NCBI GenBank assembly: GCA_041687015.1
Contig: JAWLCT010000015.1
Location: 3,916-67,915 of the forward strand
DNA: 64,000 nt
Reading direction: 5' to 3'
From: JALOAT01 sp041687015
Lineage (GTDB): Bacteria; Pseudomonadota; Gammaproteobacteria; Thiohalomonadales; Thiohalomonadaceae
Both the position numbers and the translations under genes were made by a program. Shown here one piece after another: positions 11,740 to 20,354 of the stretch (its first letter is position 1; each line of letters opens with the position of its first letter). The notes beneath the pieces are model-generated. The model was not told where the DNA came from, ran no database searches, and saw nothing but the letters and a program-made list of their open reading frames with translations.

Positions 11740-12801
11740 TCACGCCCGCTCGAACGGGAACACACCCGCCATGACCCACACACCCACTACCACCAACCAG
11801 ACGATGGTGATGGGGATGAACACCTTCCAACCCAGTCGCATGATCTGGTCGTAGCGATAGCGCGGGAACGTCGCACGGAACCAGAGGAACAGGAACAGGA
11901 ACAGCGAAGTTTTCAGCAGAAACCAGTGGATACCGCTACCGAGCAAGCCGCCCAGGGCCTCGCCGCTACCGGTGTCGAAGGGTGACAACCAGCCGCCCAG
12001 GAACATGACAGTGGCGAGGGCCGAGACCAGGATCATGTTGGCGTACTCGGCCAGGAAGAAGGCCGCGAAACCCATGCCGGAATATTCCACGTGGAAGCCC
12101 GCCACGATTTCGGATTCGCCTTCCGCCACGTCGAAGGGCGCGCGGTTGGTTTCCGCCACCGCGGCGATGAAGTAGATCACAAACAGCGGCAGCAGCGGCA
12201 GTGCGAACCAGCGCCATACGCCGCCCGACTGCGCCGCGACGATGTCGCCAAAGTTCAGACTCCCCGCGGCCATGAGTACGCCGACCAGCGCAAAACCCAT
12301 GGCGATCTCGTAGGAAACGATCTGCGCAGCAGAGCGCATCGCGCCCAGGAAGGCGTACTTCGAATTGGATGCCCAGCCCGCCACGATGATGCCGTACACA
12401 CCCATGGAGGTGACGGCCAGGACGTACAACAGACCGGCGTTGACGTCTGCGATCACCAGTTCACTGCCGAAGGGAATCACCGCCCAGGCCGCCAGGGCCG
12501 GCGCGAGCGCCAGAATCGGCGCCAGCAAGAACAGGAACTTGTCGGCACCACTCGGGATCACGATCTCCTTGAACAGCAGCTTGAACGTATCGGCGATGGG
12601 CTGCAGCAAACCACGCGGGCCCACGCGGTTGGGGCCGACGCGTACCTGCATGTATCCGATGATCTTGCGTTCGGCCAACGTGAGGTAGGCCACGGCGCCA
12701 AAAATGGGCAGCAACACTATGGCGATCTTCAGCAGGATCACCGTCATGGTCACGGCGCTCGCAGGGAGCCCGGGCAGCAATGCTTGGATGTACTCGGTCA
12801 T
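11740..12801 (-). CDS. nuoH: NADH-quinone oxidoreductase subunit H
   Basis: This 353-aa membrane subunit forms the quinone-binding chamber at the junction of the two arms. Hallmark blocks are LTLAERKIIGYMQVRVGPNRVGPRG split around residues 42-66, the SYEIAMGFAL region and AETNRAPFDVAEGESEIVAG (~218-238), whose acidic loop couples quinone chemistry to pumping. The length matches the family (325-355). Confidence 0.98.
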   Translation of the reverse strand: MTEYIQALLPGLPASAVTMTVILLKIAIVLLPIFGAVAYLTLAERKIIGYMQVRVGPNRVGPRGLLQPIADTFKLLFKEIVIPSGADKFLFLLAPILALAPALAAWAVIPFGSELVIADVNAGLLYVLAVTSMGVYGIIVAGWASNSKYAFLGAMRSAAQIVSYEIAMGFALVGVLMAAGSLNFGDIVAAQSGGVWRWFALPLLPLFVIYFIAAVAETNRAPFDVAEGESEIVAGFHVEYSGMGFAAFFLAEYANMILVSALATVMFLGGWLSPFDTGSGEALGGLLGSGIHWFLLKTSLFLFLFLWFRATFPRYRYDQIMRLGWKVFIPITIVWLVVVGVWVMAGVFPFERA

Positions 12802-12819
12802 TACCGACGATTCCTTCTC

Positions 12820-15183
12820 TTAGCCCTGGCGCAACTCGACGGACGTAAAACCCGCATCCGTTCCCATGCCGCGGCTGCCGGCCGGGATCAGCACCGCGTT
12901 GAGCGGCACGCCGGGATGAAGCTGCAACGGCAACCGGGTCTCGTAGCTGCCCGAGCGCACGCTGACACTCGTGCCGGCCGAAAGACCGAGACGTGCTGCC
13001 GTGTCGGGGTGCACGGAGACACCTGTGGTACGCCCGTCCTTGGTCGCCTGCAAGGGCTCGGCGCGACGCACCAGGGGATCAATGTCATACATGGCGAATT
13101 CCACGATGCGCTCAAGCTGCGCGCTAGCCGGTCCCCCGATGGACTCCGGCAGCGACATGCCGATCTCGACGTTCGAGGCATCGTTGCACGCGGTACGGAC
13201 TTCGTCGCGAATCTCTTCCGACGACATGTATTCAAAATCTTTCAGATTGAGCAGATTGCCCAGCACACGCAGCACCTTCCAGGCGGGTCGTGCCTGGCCG
13301 GGTGCGGTAGCCGCTGCGGCGAAACTCTGCCAGCGCCCTTCCGCATTCACGAATGTGCCCGATGTCTCGACAAAGGTGCACACGGGCAACAACACATTGG
13401 CGTAGGACTCCACGGCCGGATCGGTGAAGCTGGCCAGTGAAACAGTGAAGTCCGCACCCGCCACGGCTTTCGAAAGGCCTTTGCCGTCCAGCGCATCCAC
13501 CCCGGGTTCGACCCCGAGCAGCACGAAGGCCTTCATGCCGTTATCCGCCATGGCGCGCCAATCCCGCCCACGCACCGCAGCGGTGATCCCGCCGGTGTGG
13601 CGATGGGGCAATGCACCGGCAAGCGCCGCACCGGCGGCATTGCCGCCTTCCGGCAGCTGACCGAAACGCCCATTGCACAGCCGTGCGATGAGGTTCGCCA
13701 ACAGGCGCAACTCCGATTGGGCCGGATGCATGGTCGCACCGTCGCCAAGCAGCACGGCAGCGCGCGCACTGTCGCTCAGCTTGCGCGCCATAGCACGATG
13801 ACGCTCGGCCACCTCGATGTTGCCGGTGAGTTCAGCAAATCCCTTCGGTGCCGTACCGCCAAACTCCAGCAGGGCCTTGGCCACCGCCGCCAATTCGCTC
13901 GCCATGGCGGAGGGCGCGACGACAATCTTCTCGGCGACCGGGAAGAAGAATTCGTAGTCGACCGGATTGAGGCACATCACGCGTGCTCCGGCGAGCGCCG
14001 CCTTGCGCACACGGTGACCGAGCAGCGGCTGCTCCTTGCGGATATTGGAGCCGACCAGCAGCAGCGCATCCACGCCTTCCAGGTCCTCGATGGACATGCC
14101 GAGACCCGGCGCTGCAGGCAACAGGTCCTGATCACGGAAGTCCTGCTGGTGCAGGCGGTAGTCCACGTTGCCGCTGCCCAAGCCACGCAACAGGCGCTGC
14201 AACAGATACAGTTCCTCGGTGGTGGCGCCATAGGCGCCCAGACCGCCGACAGCGTCGGCGCCGTGTTGATCCACCACACGTTGGAGGCCTTCGGCAGCAA
14301 AGGTCAGGGCCGTATCCCAATCCGTCTCTTCCCAGCGACCGTCGCGCTTGATGCGCGGTGCGAGCAGGCGGTCCGCATGCCGCAGGGCCGTGTAGCTGAA
14401 GCGGTCGCGATCCGCCAACCAGATCTCGTTCACGGCCTCATTGTCGCGAGGACGCACACGCATCACCTGGCCGGCGCGGGCTTCCACCATCAGGTTCGCA
14501 CCTACGCAGTCGTGCGGCGAAATGCTGCCGTTCTTGGTCAGTTCCCAGGGGCGCGCCGTGTAACGGTACGGCTTGGACGTGAGTGCCCCCACCGGGCAGA
14601 GATCGATGACGTTGCCGGACAGTTCCGAATCGACAGTGCGCTCCACATAGGTGGTGATGCGGGTGTTCTCGCCGCGGAATACCCCGCCCAGCTCCATGAT
14701 GCCCGCGATTTCCTGCCCGAAACGCACGCAGCGCGTGCAATGGATGCAGCGCGTCATATCCGTGGCGATGAGCGGGCCGAGATTGTTGCTGGGTACGACG
14801 CGCTTGTGTTCGGAATAGCGGGAGACATCGTTACCGTAGCCCACGGCCATTTCCTGCAGATCGCATTCACCGCCCTGATCGCAGATGGGGCAGTCCAGCG
14901 GATGATTGATGAGCAGGAACTCCATCACCGCTTTTTGTGCGGCGATGGCTTTGGGCGAACGCGTGAAAACCTTCATGCCCTCGGTAACCGGCGTGGCGCA
15001 GGCGGGCAGCGGCTTGGCGACCTTCTCCACCTCCACCAGGCACATGCGGCAGTTGGCCGCGATGGAGAGCTTCTTGTGGTAGCAAAAGCGCGGAATGACG
15101 ATGCCCGCGCTGTCGGCGGCCTCGATTACCGTGGCGCCGTCGCGTGCCTCGACAGGAATGCCGTTGATCTCGATCTTTACCAT
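12820..15183 (-). CDS. nuoG: NADH-quinone oxidoreductase subunit G
   Basis: This 787-aa subunit is the largest of the peripheral arm. An N-terminal [2Fe-2S] domain has Cys at CYHKKLSIAANCRMC and CATP. A His/Cys-ligated [4Fe-4S] site follows (HPLDCPICDQGGECDLQ) and then C-x2-C-x2-C (CIHCTRC) with the later partner Cys in VIDLCPVGAL. The remaining ~550 residues are a molybdopterin-oxidoreductase-like domain without cofactor, as usual in complex I. The start MVKIEINGIPVEARDG at 15183 replaces a 41-codon non-conserved extension. It lies 22 bp after nuoF. Confidence 0.98.
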   Translation of the reverse strand: MVKIEINGIPVEARDGATVIEAADSAGIVIPRFCYHKKLSIAANCRMCLVEVEKVAKPLPACATPVTEGMKVFTRSPKAIAAQKAVMEFLLINHPLDCPICDQGGECDLQEMAVGYGNDVSRYSEHKRVVPSNNLGPLIATDMTRCIHCTRCVRFGQEIAGIMELGGVFRGENTRITTYVERTVDSELSGNVIDLCPVGALTSKPYRYTARPWELTKNGSISPHDCVGANLMVEARAGQVMRVRPRDNEAVNEIWLADRDRFSYTALRHADRLLAPRIKRDGRWEETDWDTALTFAAEGLQRVVDQHGADAVGGLGAYGATTEELYLLQRLLRGLGSGNVDYRLHQQDFRDQDLLPAAPGLGMSIEDLEGVDALLLVGSNIRKEQPLLGHRVRKAALAGARVMCLNPVDYEFFFPVAEKIVVAPSAMASELAAVAKALLEFGGTAPKGFAELTGNIEVAERHRAMARKLSDSARAAVLLGDGATMHPAQSELRLLANLIARLCNGRFGQLPEGGNAAGAALAGALPHRHTGGITAAVRGRDWRAMADNGMKAFVLLGVEPGVDALDGKGLSKAVAGADFTVSLASFTDPAVESYANVLLPVCTFVETSGTFVNAEGRWQSFAAAATAPGQARPAWKVLRVLGNLLNLKDFEYMSSEEIRDEVRTACNDASNVEIGMSLPESIGGPASAQLERIVEFAMYDIDPLVRRAEPLQATKDGRTTGVSVHPDTAARLGLSAGTSVSVRSGSYETRLPLQLHPGVPLNAVLIPAGSRGMGTDAGFTSVELRQG

Positions 15184-15205
15184 CGTATGTCTTCCGAGAA
15201 GCGGG

Positions 15206-16471
15206 CTACACCATGCAGCGCTTGTGCGCGATGTGGTATTCGAATTCCTCACGGAAGTGCTTGAGGAAGCTGCGCACCGGCATGGCGGCGGCGTCGCCGA
15301 GCGCACAGATGGTGCGCCCTTCGATTTTGCTTGCCACGTCGTTCAGCTTTTCCAGATCTTCCGGTCGGCCCTCACCGTGTTCGATACGATGCACCATGCG
15401 TGCAAGCCAGCCCGTACCTTCACGACACGGCGTGCACTGACCGCAGGATTCGTCGTAATAGAAATGCGACAGCCGCGCGAGCGCCTTCACCATACAGGTC
15501 GTCTCGTCCATGACAATCACGGAGCCCGCACCCAGCATGGAACCCGCCTTCGCCAGCGAGTCGTAATCCATGGTGAGGTCCATCATCAGTTCAGCCGGCA
15601 GTACGGGCGTGGAACTGCCCCCCGGGATCACGGCCTTGAGCTTACGCCCCTTCCAGACCCCGCCCGCCATTTCGAGCAGTTCGGAAAAAGGCGTGCCCAT
15701 GGGGATTTCATAATTGCCGGGGCGATTCACGTGACCCGAGACGCTGAACAGCTTCAGGCCCCCGTTGTTCGGTTTGCCCAGGTCGAGGAACCACTGCCCG
15801 CCCTTTTGCAGGATGACCGGCACGGAGGCGAGTGTTTCCGTGTTGTTGATTGTGGTGGGTCGCCCGTACAGCCCGAAACTGGCCGGAAACGGCGGCTTGA
15901 AGCGCGGTTGACCTTTCTTGCCTTCGATGGATTCGAGCAGGGCGGTCTCTTCACCGCAGATATAGGCCCCGGCGCCGAGATGCACCTCGATGTCGAAGTC
16001 GATGCCCGAGCCGAGAATGTTCTTGCCAAGCAGACCGGCCGCACGTGCTTCCTCGATGGCCGCTTGGAAACGCTCGTAGGGTTCCCAGAATTCGCCACGG
16101 ATGTAGTTGTAACCCCGTGTGGCGCCCAGTGCGAAACCGGCGATGGCCATGCCTTCCACCAGCTGATGGGGGTTGTAGCGCAGGATGTCGCGGTCCTTGC
16201 AGGTGCCCGGTTCGCCTTCGTCGGAATTGCACACCACGTACTTCTGACCAGGGGCCGAATGCGGCATGAAGCTCCATTTGAGCCCGGTGGGAAAACCGGC
16301 GCCACCACGACCGCGCAGCGCCGAAGTTTTCAGTTCGGCAATGATGGCGTCGCGCGTGAGCTCACCGGCGAGGACCTTCTTCCAGACCTCGTAGCCGCCG
16401 ACTTTTTTGTAGCTCTCGAAGGCCCACGGGGTATCGAAGTCGAGGGTTCGGAAACAGACTTTGTCGCTCAT
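15206..16471 (-). CDS. nuoF: NADH-quinone oxidoreductase subunit F
   Basis: This 421-aa subunit binds NADH, FMN and cluster N3. The glycine-rich NADH/FMN loop LRGRGGAGFPTGLKW is near residues 50-65. The CNSDEGEPGTCKDR FMN-binding stretch and GAGAYICGEETALLESIEG follow. Cluster N3 ligands are CGQCTPCREG plus a downstream Cys in ICALGDAAAMP. The length matches the family. It is 5 bp downstream of nuoE. Confidence 0.98.
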   Translation of the reverse strand: MSDKVCFRTLDFDTPWAFESYKKVGGYEVWKKVLAGELTRDAIIAELKTSALRGRGGAGFPTGLKWSFMPHSAPGQKYVVCNSDEGEPGTCKDRDILRYNPHQLVEGMAIAGFALGATRGYNYIRGEFWEPYERFQAAIEEARAAGLLGKNILGSGIDFDIEVHLGAGAYICGEETALLESIEGKKGQPRFKPPFPASFGLYGRPTTINNTETLASVPVILQKGGQWFLDLGKPNNGGLKLFSVSGHVNRPGNYEIPMGTPFSELLEMAGGVWKGRKLKAVIPGGSSTPVLPAELMMDLTMDYDSLAKAGSMLGAGSVIVMDETTCMVKALARLSHFYYDESCGQCTPCREGTGWLARMVHRIEHGEGRPEDLEKLNDVASKIEGRTICALGDAAAMPVRSFLKHFREEFEYHIAHKRCMV

Positions 16472-16476
16472 GCGCG

Positions 16477-16971
16477 TTACTCCAACCCGTCCAACAGCTC
16501 GTCGAGCTTCTCAGGCGTGAGCAGTTCGTAATACTTCTTGCCGAGCTGCAGCATGGGAGCACCCACACAGGCGCCCAGGCACTCCACCGTTTTGATGGTG
16601 AATTTGCCGTCCGGGGTGGTTTCACCGGCCTTGATGCCGAGGCGTTTCTCCAGATGGGCAACGACCTCCTCGGCACCGCGCAGCATGCACGAGATGTTGG
16701 TGCACACGCTGATTTTGTGGCGCCCGACCGGCTCGTGCTCATACATCGAATAGAAGGTGGCCACCTCGTAAACGGCGATGGGCGGCATGCCCAGATAAGC
16801 GGCCACGGCATCCATCAATTCGGTGGTCAGCCAGCCGCCGTTCTGCTCCTGCACGATGCGCAAGGCCGCCATGACGGCCGACGACTTGCGATCCTGGGGA
16901 TACTTCGCGATCCAGGTGTCGATCTCGGCGCGCGACTGCGCACTGATCAATTCGGTGTTCCCCTGAGTCAT
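16477..16971 (-). CDS. nuoE: NADH-quinone oxidoreductase subunit E
   Basis: This 164-aa thioredoxin-fold subunit carries [2Fe-2S] cluster N1a. The four ligands are visible as C-x4-C in CTNISC and CLGAC in ECLGACVGAPML. An N-terminal helical bundle precedes the fold. Its ATG (16971-16969) overlaps the last base of the nuoD stop codon, so translation is coupled. Confidence 0.97.
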   Translation of the reverse strand: MTQGNTELISAQSRAEIDTWIAKYPQDRKSSAVMAALRIVQEQNGGWLTTELMDAVAAYLGMPPIAVYEVATFYSMYEHEPVGRHKISVCTNISCMLRGAEEVVAHLEKRLGIKAGETTPDGKFTIKTVECLGACVGAPMLQLGKKYYELLTPEKLDELLDGLE

Positions 16972-18227
16972 CAGCGGTCAATCTCTCCGAATACGATGTC
17001 TTGCGTGCCGATCACGGTCACTACGTCGGCCAGCATGTGTCCGCGAACCATTTCGTCCAGCGCCGCCAGGTGGGCAAAGCCGGGCGCACGGATTTTCATG
17101 CGGTAAGGCTTGTTGGCGCCGTCCGACACCAGATAGATGCCAAACTCACCCTTGGGGTGCTCGACGGCAGCGTAAACCTCGCCCTCGGGCACGTTGATGC
17201 CTTCGCTGAACAGCTTGAAGTGATGGATGAGGGCTTCCATGTCGGCCTTCATCTCGGCACGCGGCGGCGGCGCGACCTTGTGATTGTCCACCATCACCGG
17301 GCCGGGATTCTTGCGCAGCCAGTCCACGCACTGACGGATGATGCGGTTGGACTGACGCATTTCCTCGACGCGCACCAGATAGCGGTCATAGCTGTCGCCG
17401 TTGGTGCCCACGGGAATGTCGAAATCCAACCGGTCATAGACCGCATAGGGCTGCTTCTTGCGCAAGTCCCAGGCGACGCCGGAACCGCGCAGCATCGGGC
17501 CGGTCAGGCCCAGCTGCAATGCCCGCTCGGGCGACACCACACCGATGCCGACGGTACGCTGCTTCCAGATGCGGTTGTTGGTCAGCAGGGTTTCGTATTC
17601 ATCCACGATCCCGGGGAAGCGGTTGGTGAAATCCTCGATGAAGTCCAGCAGCGAGCCCTGGCGGTTGGCGTTGAGCCGTGCGATTTCCTTTTCACTGTGC
17701 CACTTACTGCTGGCCTCGAAGCGCGGCATGGTGTCCGGAAGATCACGATAGACGCCGCCCGGGCGGTAATAGGCCGCATGCAGGCGTGCGCCCGAAACGG
17801 CCTCGTAGCAATCCATGAGATCTTCGCGCTCACGAAAGCAGTAAATGAACATGCTCATGGCGCCCACGTCCAGGGCGTGCGCGCCGAGCCAAAGCAGGTG
17901 GTTCAGGATGCGTGTGATCTCATCGAACATCACACGGATGTACTGGGCACGGACGGGGGCTTCGATGCCGAGCAGCTTTTCGATGGCCAGCACATAGGCG
18001 TGCTCATTGCACATCATGGACACGTAATCGAGACGGTCCATGTAAGGCAGGCCTTGCACGTAATGCTTGTGTTCGGCCAGCTTCTCCGTGGCGCGATGCA
18101 GCAGGCCGATATGCGGATCGGCACGCTCGATGACCTCGCCATCCATTTCCAGCACCAGGCGCAGCACGCCGTGGGCCGCCGGATGCTGCGGGCCGAAGTT
18201 CATGGTGAGGTTGCGAATTTCAGGCAC
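16971..18227 (-). CDS. nuoD: NADH-quinone oxidoreductase subunit D
   Basis: This 418-aa 49-kDa-type subunit forms the quinone head-group site with NuoB. It has the conserved NFGPQHPAAHGVLRLVLEMDGE start region (quinone His and Tyr region), GATEKLAEHK-like RATEKLAEHKHY and the C-terminal APGFAHLAALDEM-IGTQDIVFGEIDR end. The start codon is GTG (18227-18225) behind a strong AAGGAGAGG ribosome-binding site. This was chosen because the protein then begins P-E-I-R-N-L-T-M-N-F-G-P-Q-H-P. It overlaps the end of nuoC by 8 nt and is separate from nuoC, not fused. Confidence 0.97.
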   Translation of the reverse strand: MPEIRNLTMNFGPQHPAAHGVLRLVLEMDGEVIERADPHIGLLHRATEKLAEHKHYVQGLPYMDRLDYVSMMCNEHAYVLAIEKLLGIEAPVRAQYIRVMFDEITRILNHLLWLGAHALDVGAMSMFIYCFREREDLMDCYEAVSGARLHAAYYRPGGVYRDLPDTMPRFEASSKWHSEKEIARLNANRQGSLLDFIEDFTNRFPGIVDEYETLLTNNRIWKQRTVGIGVVSPERALQLGLTGPMLRGSGVAWDLRKKQPYAVYDRLDFDIPVGTNGDSYDRYLVRVEEMRQSNRIIRQCVDWLRKNPGPVMVDNHKVAPPPRAEMKADMEALIHHFKLFSEGINVPEGEVYAAVEHPKGEFGIYLVSDGANKPYRMKIRAPGFAHLAALDEMVRGHMLADVVTVIGTQDIVFGEIDR

Positions 18228-18837
18228 GGCGTTCCTCTCCTTCGCTCGCCTCGTAACGGTGGTCGCGGCGGATTACGCGCGGCACGAGCACACGTGGTTC
18301 AACGGTAACCGGCTCGTAGACGACGCGTTGTTTTTCGGGGTCGTAACGCATCTCGACGTGGCCCGACAGCGGAAAGTCCTTGCGGAACGGGTGACCTATG
18401 AATCCGTAATCGGTGAGGATGCGCCGCAGATCGGGATGGCCCTCGAAAACGATGCCGAACAGGTCGAAGGCCTCGCGCTCGTACCAGTTGGCCGAGTTCC
18501 ACAGATCGACCACGGAATCCACCACGGGCACCTCGCCTTCGGCAAAGGTGCGCACGCGGATGCGCTGGTTGTGGGCCACTGACAGCAGGTGATAGACGAC
18601 GCCGAAGCGCGGCCCCTGCCAACGGCCTTCGCCATATTCCAGATAATCGACGCCGCAGAGATCGATGAGCTGATCGAAGCGGAAATCCTCCTCGTCGCGC
18701 AGCGCGCGGCAGACAGCCAGCAGCTGGGCGCGGGGTACCTCGATGGTCAGTTCACCGTGCTCCAGTTTGCTGGAGCCCAGCACGCCCCGGAAGCGCTCCT
18801 CGACGTGGCCTGCGAGTTTCTTGTAGAAAGCCGACAT
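18220..18837 (-). CDS. nuoC: NADH-quinone oxidoreductase subunit C
   Basis: This 205-aa 30-kDa-type subunit of complex I has the signature EREAFDLFGIVFEGHPDLRRILTD near residues 118-142 and the GHPFRKDFPLSGH segment after it. The ATG at 18837 (MSAFYKKLAGHVEERF) gives the family length. A 62-codon upstream extension overlaps nuoB and is spurious. It lies 11 bp downstream of nuoB and overlaps nuoD by 8 nt. Confidence 0.97.
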   Translation of the reverse strand: MSAFYKKLAGHVEERFRGVLGSSKLEHGELTIEVPRAQLLAVCRALRDEEDFRFDQLIDLCGVDYLEYGEGRWQGPRFGVVYHLLSVAHNQRIRVRTFAEGEVPVVDSVVDLWNSANWYEREAFDLFGIVFEGHPDLRRILTDYGFIGHPFRKDFPLSGHVEMRYDPEKQRVVYEPVTVEPRVLVPRVIRRDHRYEASEGEERRA

Positions 18838-18848
18838 GGAAGAGCCTC

Positions 18849-19325
18849 TCAACGCGCGATGGTGCTGGTGCGACGGATCTTCTTCTGCAGTTGCAGGATT
18901 CCGTACAGCAGGGCCTCCGCCGTGGGCGGGCAGCCTGGGACATAAACGTCGACGGGAACGATGCGATCGCAACCCCTCACCACCGAATAGGAGTAGTGGT
19001 AATAGCCGCCGCCATTGGCACACGAACCCATGGAAATCACCCAGCGGGGTTCGGCCATCTGGTCATACACCCGGCGCAGCGCCGGGGCCATTTTGTTGAC
19101 CAGGGTGCCGGCCACGATCATGACGTCGGACTGACGCGGGCTGGGACGGAAGATGATGCCGAAGCGGTCGAGATCGTAACGGGCCGCGCCGGCATGCATC
19201 ATCTCGACGGCACAGCAGGCCAGCCCGAAGGTCATGGGCCACATGGAACCCGTACGAGCCCAGTTGATCAGTTTATCGGCGGAAGTGGTAATGAAACCCT
19301 TCTCGAGGACGCCCTCTATTCCCAT
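18849..19325 (-). CDS. nuoB: NADH-quinone oxidoreductase subunit B
   Basis: This 158-aa PSST-type subunit carries cluster N2. The ligands are in GLACCAVEMM (tandem Cys), MGSCANGGGYYHYSYS and VPGCPPTAEAL. The start MGIEGVLEKGF at 19325 was chosen over a 7-codon extension because it matches family N-termini. It overlaps nuoA by 10 nt. Confidence 0.98.
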   Translation of the reverse strand: MGIEGVLEKGFITTSADKLINWARTGSMWPMTFGLACCAVEMMHAGAARYDLDRFGIIFRPSPRQSDVMIVAGTLVNKMAPALRRVYDQMAEPRWVISMGSCANGGGYYHYSYSVVRGCDRIVPVDVYVPGCPPTAEALLYGILQLQKKIRRTSTIAR

Positions 19326-19672
19326 TGCAGGGCCCCCTTCTTCCACTCGTAGATGAAGCCAATCACCAGGATGCCGAGGAACAGCATCATGGCGCCGAAT
19401 CCGAACAGGCCGAGTTCACGGAAGGTGATGGCCCAGGGAAACAGGAAGGCAATTTCAAGATCGAAGATGATGAAGAGGATCGCGACCAGGTAGTAGCGCA
19501 CGTCGAACTTCATGCGCGCATGCTCAAAGGCTTCGAAGCCACATTCATAAGCCGCGCGCTTGTGCTTGTCAGGTCGGTGGGGTGCGAAAACGAAACCCGC
19601 GCCCACCGCGGCTACACCGACGAGTACGCCGACCACGAGAAACACGAGTACAGGTAGGTAATTCTCGAGCAT
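19316..19672 (-). CDS. nuoA: NADH-quinone oxidoreductase subunit A
   Basis: This 118-aa membrane subunit has three helices (~7-27, ~63-83 and ~90-112). The conserved loop YECGFEAFEHARMKFDVRYY carries the Cys that reports the active/deactive state. It is the first gene of the nuoABCDEFGHIJKLMN operon. The promoter and a dyad lie 70-110 bp upstream. Confidence 0.97.
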   Translation of the reverse strand: MLENYLPVLVFLVVGVLVGVAAVGAGFVFAPHRPDKHKRAAYECGFEAFEHARMKFDVRYYLVAILFIIFDLEIAFLFPWAITFRELGLFGFGAMMLFLGILVIGFIYEWKKGALQWE

Positions 19673-19721
19673 TCGCTGCCTTTCCGAAGAATCGCCGGTC
19701 GGCCAAAAACTGGCTGGATTC

Positions 19722-19739
19722 CATAAGACCGTTCTTATG
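19722..19739 (-). promoter_or_regulatory. Dyad in the nuo operon leader (candidate operator)
   Basis: A perfect 7-bp inverted repeat CATAAGA-ccgt-TCTTATG lies just after the predicted transcription start of the nuo operon. Placement from about +5 to +22 fits a repressor site or a leader hairpin. The regulator is unknown. Confidence 0.45.
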
Positions 19740-19750
19740 ACAGAACCCGG

Positions 19751-19780
19751 AGTCTAGGCGAATGCTTTAAAGGGTGTCAA
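19751..19780 (-). promoter_or_regulatory. Sigma70-type promoter of the nuo operon
   Basis: On the minus strand a consensus TTGACA (19780-19775), an 18-bp spacer and TAGACT (19756-19751) lie ~80 bp upstream of nuoA. No other convincing pair is seen in the 230-bp gap between nuoA and the tRNA-Leu gene. Confidence 0.6.
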
Positions 19781-19867
19781 GCGAGAGGTGATTGCTTTCC
19801 TCTTTTCAATCATATACTTATGAAGGTAAAGAAAATACTGATAGAGAATTCACCGAGAACTTCAGCG

Positions 19868-19898
19868 AAAAAAAAAGCGCCCGCAAACGGGCGCTTTT
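19868..19898 (-). terminator. Rho-independent terminator after tRNA-Leu
   Basis: On the minus strand a 7-bp stem GCGCCCG/CGGGCGC is followed by a run of nine or more T. It is flanked by A/T on both sides, so it could work in both directions. It separates the tpiA-secG-tRNA unit from the nuo operon. Confidence 0.88.
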
Positions 19899-19904
19899 CA
19901 TTGT

Positions 19905-19989
19905 TGGTGCGGCCGGTGAGACTCGAACTCACACGGGTTGCCCCACTACCCCCTCAAGATAGCGTGTCTACCAATTCCACCACGGCCGC
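19905..19989 (-). tRNA. leuU: tRNA-Leu (anticodon GAG)
   Basis: This is an 85-nt class II tRNA with encoded CCA. The acceptor stem GCGGCCG pairs perfectly with CGGCCGC, and there is a long variable arm (GTGGGGC-AAC-CC type). The anticodon loop TTGAGGG gives GAG, reading CUC/CUU. It starts 14 bp after the secG stop, so it is probably cut from the secG transcript. The secG-leuU linkage is the same as in E. coli. Confidence 0.95.
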
Positions 19990-20003
19990 TTTGTTGTTTT
20001 GCC

Positions 20004-20342
20004 TTACTGCCTGGGCGCCGGTACGTCTGCCGGTGCCTGCGGCGCCGCCGGAAGGTCCGGCTGTTGTTGCTGCTGCTGGACAGGAACGTCCACCACGCTG
20101 CTGCGCGCCGTATTCTGACCCGAGAAATAGGCCAGCGAAAGACTCGTCACGAAAAAGATTGTGGCAAGGATGGCCGTGGCGCGCGTGAGGAAAGAGGACG
20201 CCCCGCGCGAACCGAAAACAGTGGACGAGGCACCGCTGCCGAAGGCCGCACCCATGTCCGCACCTTTACCTTGCTGCAGCAGCACCAGGCCGATCAGGCC
20301 GATGGCTACAAGCAAATGCACAATCAGAAAAACAGTCTGCAT
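20004..20342 (-). CDS. secG: Protein-export membrane protein SecG
   Basis: This 112-aa auxiliary subunit of the SecYEG translocon has two transmembrane helices (~4-22 and ~55-72). The conserved loop LLQQGKGADMGAAFGSGAS lies between them. The C-terminal ~35 residues are a low-complexity tail of Gln, Pro and Ala, including a run of six Gln. It is encoded 12 bp downstream of tpiA. Confidence 0.97.
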   Translation of the reverse strand: MQTVFLIVHLLVAIGLIGLVLLQQGKGADMGAAFGSGASSTVFGSRGASSFLTRATAILATIFFVTSLSLAYFSGQNTARSSVVDVPVQQQQQQPDLPAAPQAPADVPAPRQ

Positions 20343-20354
20343 TCTCTAACCTGG

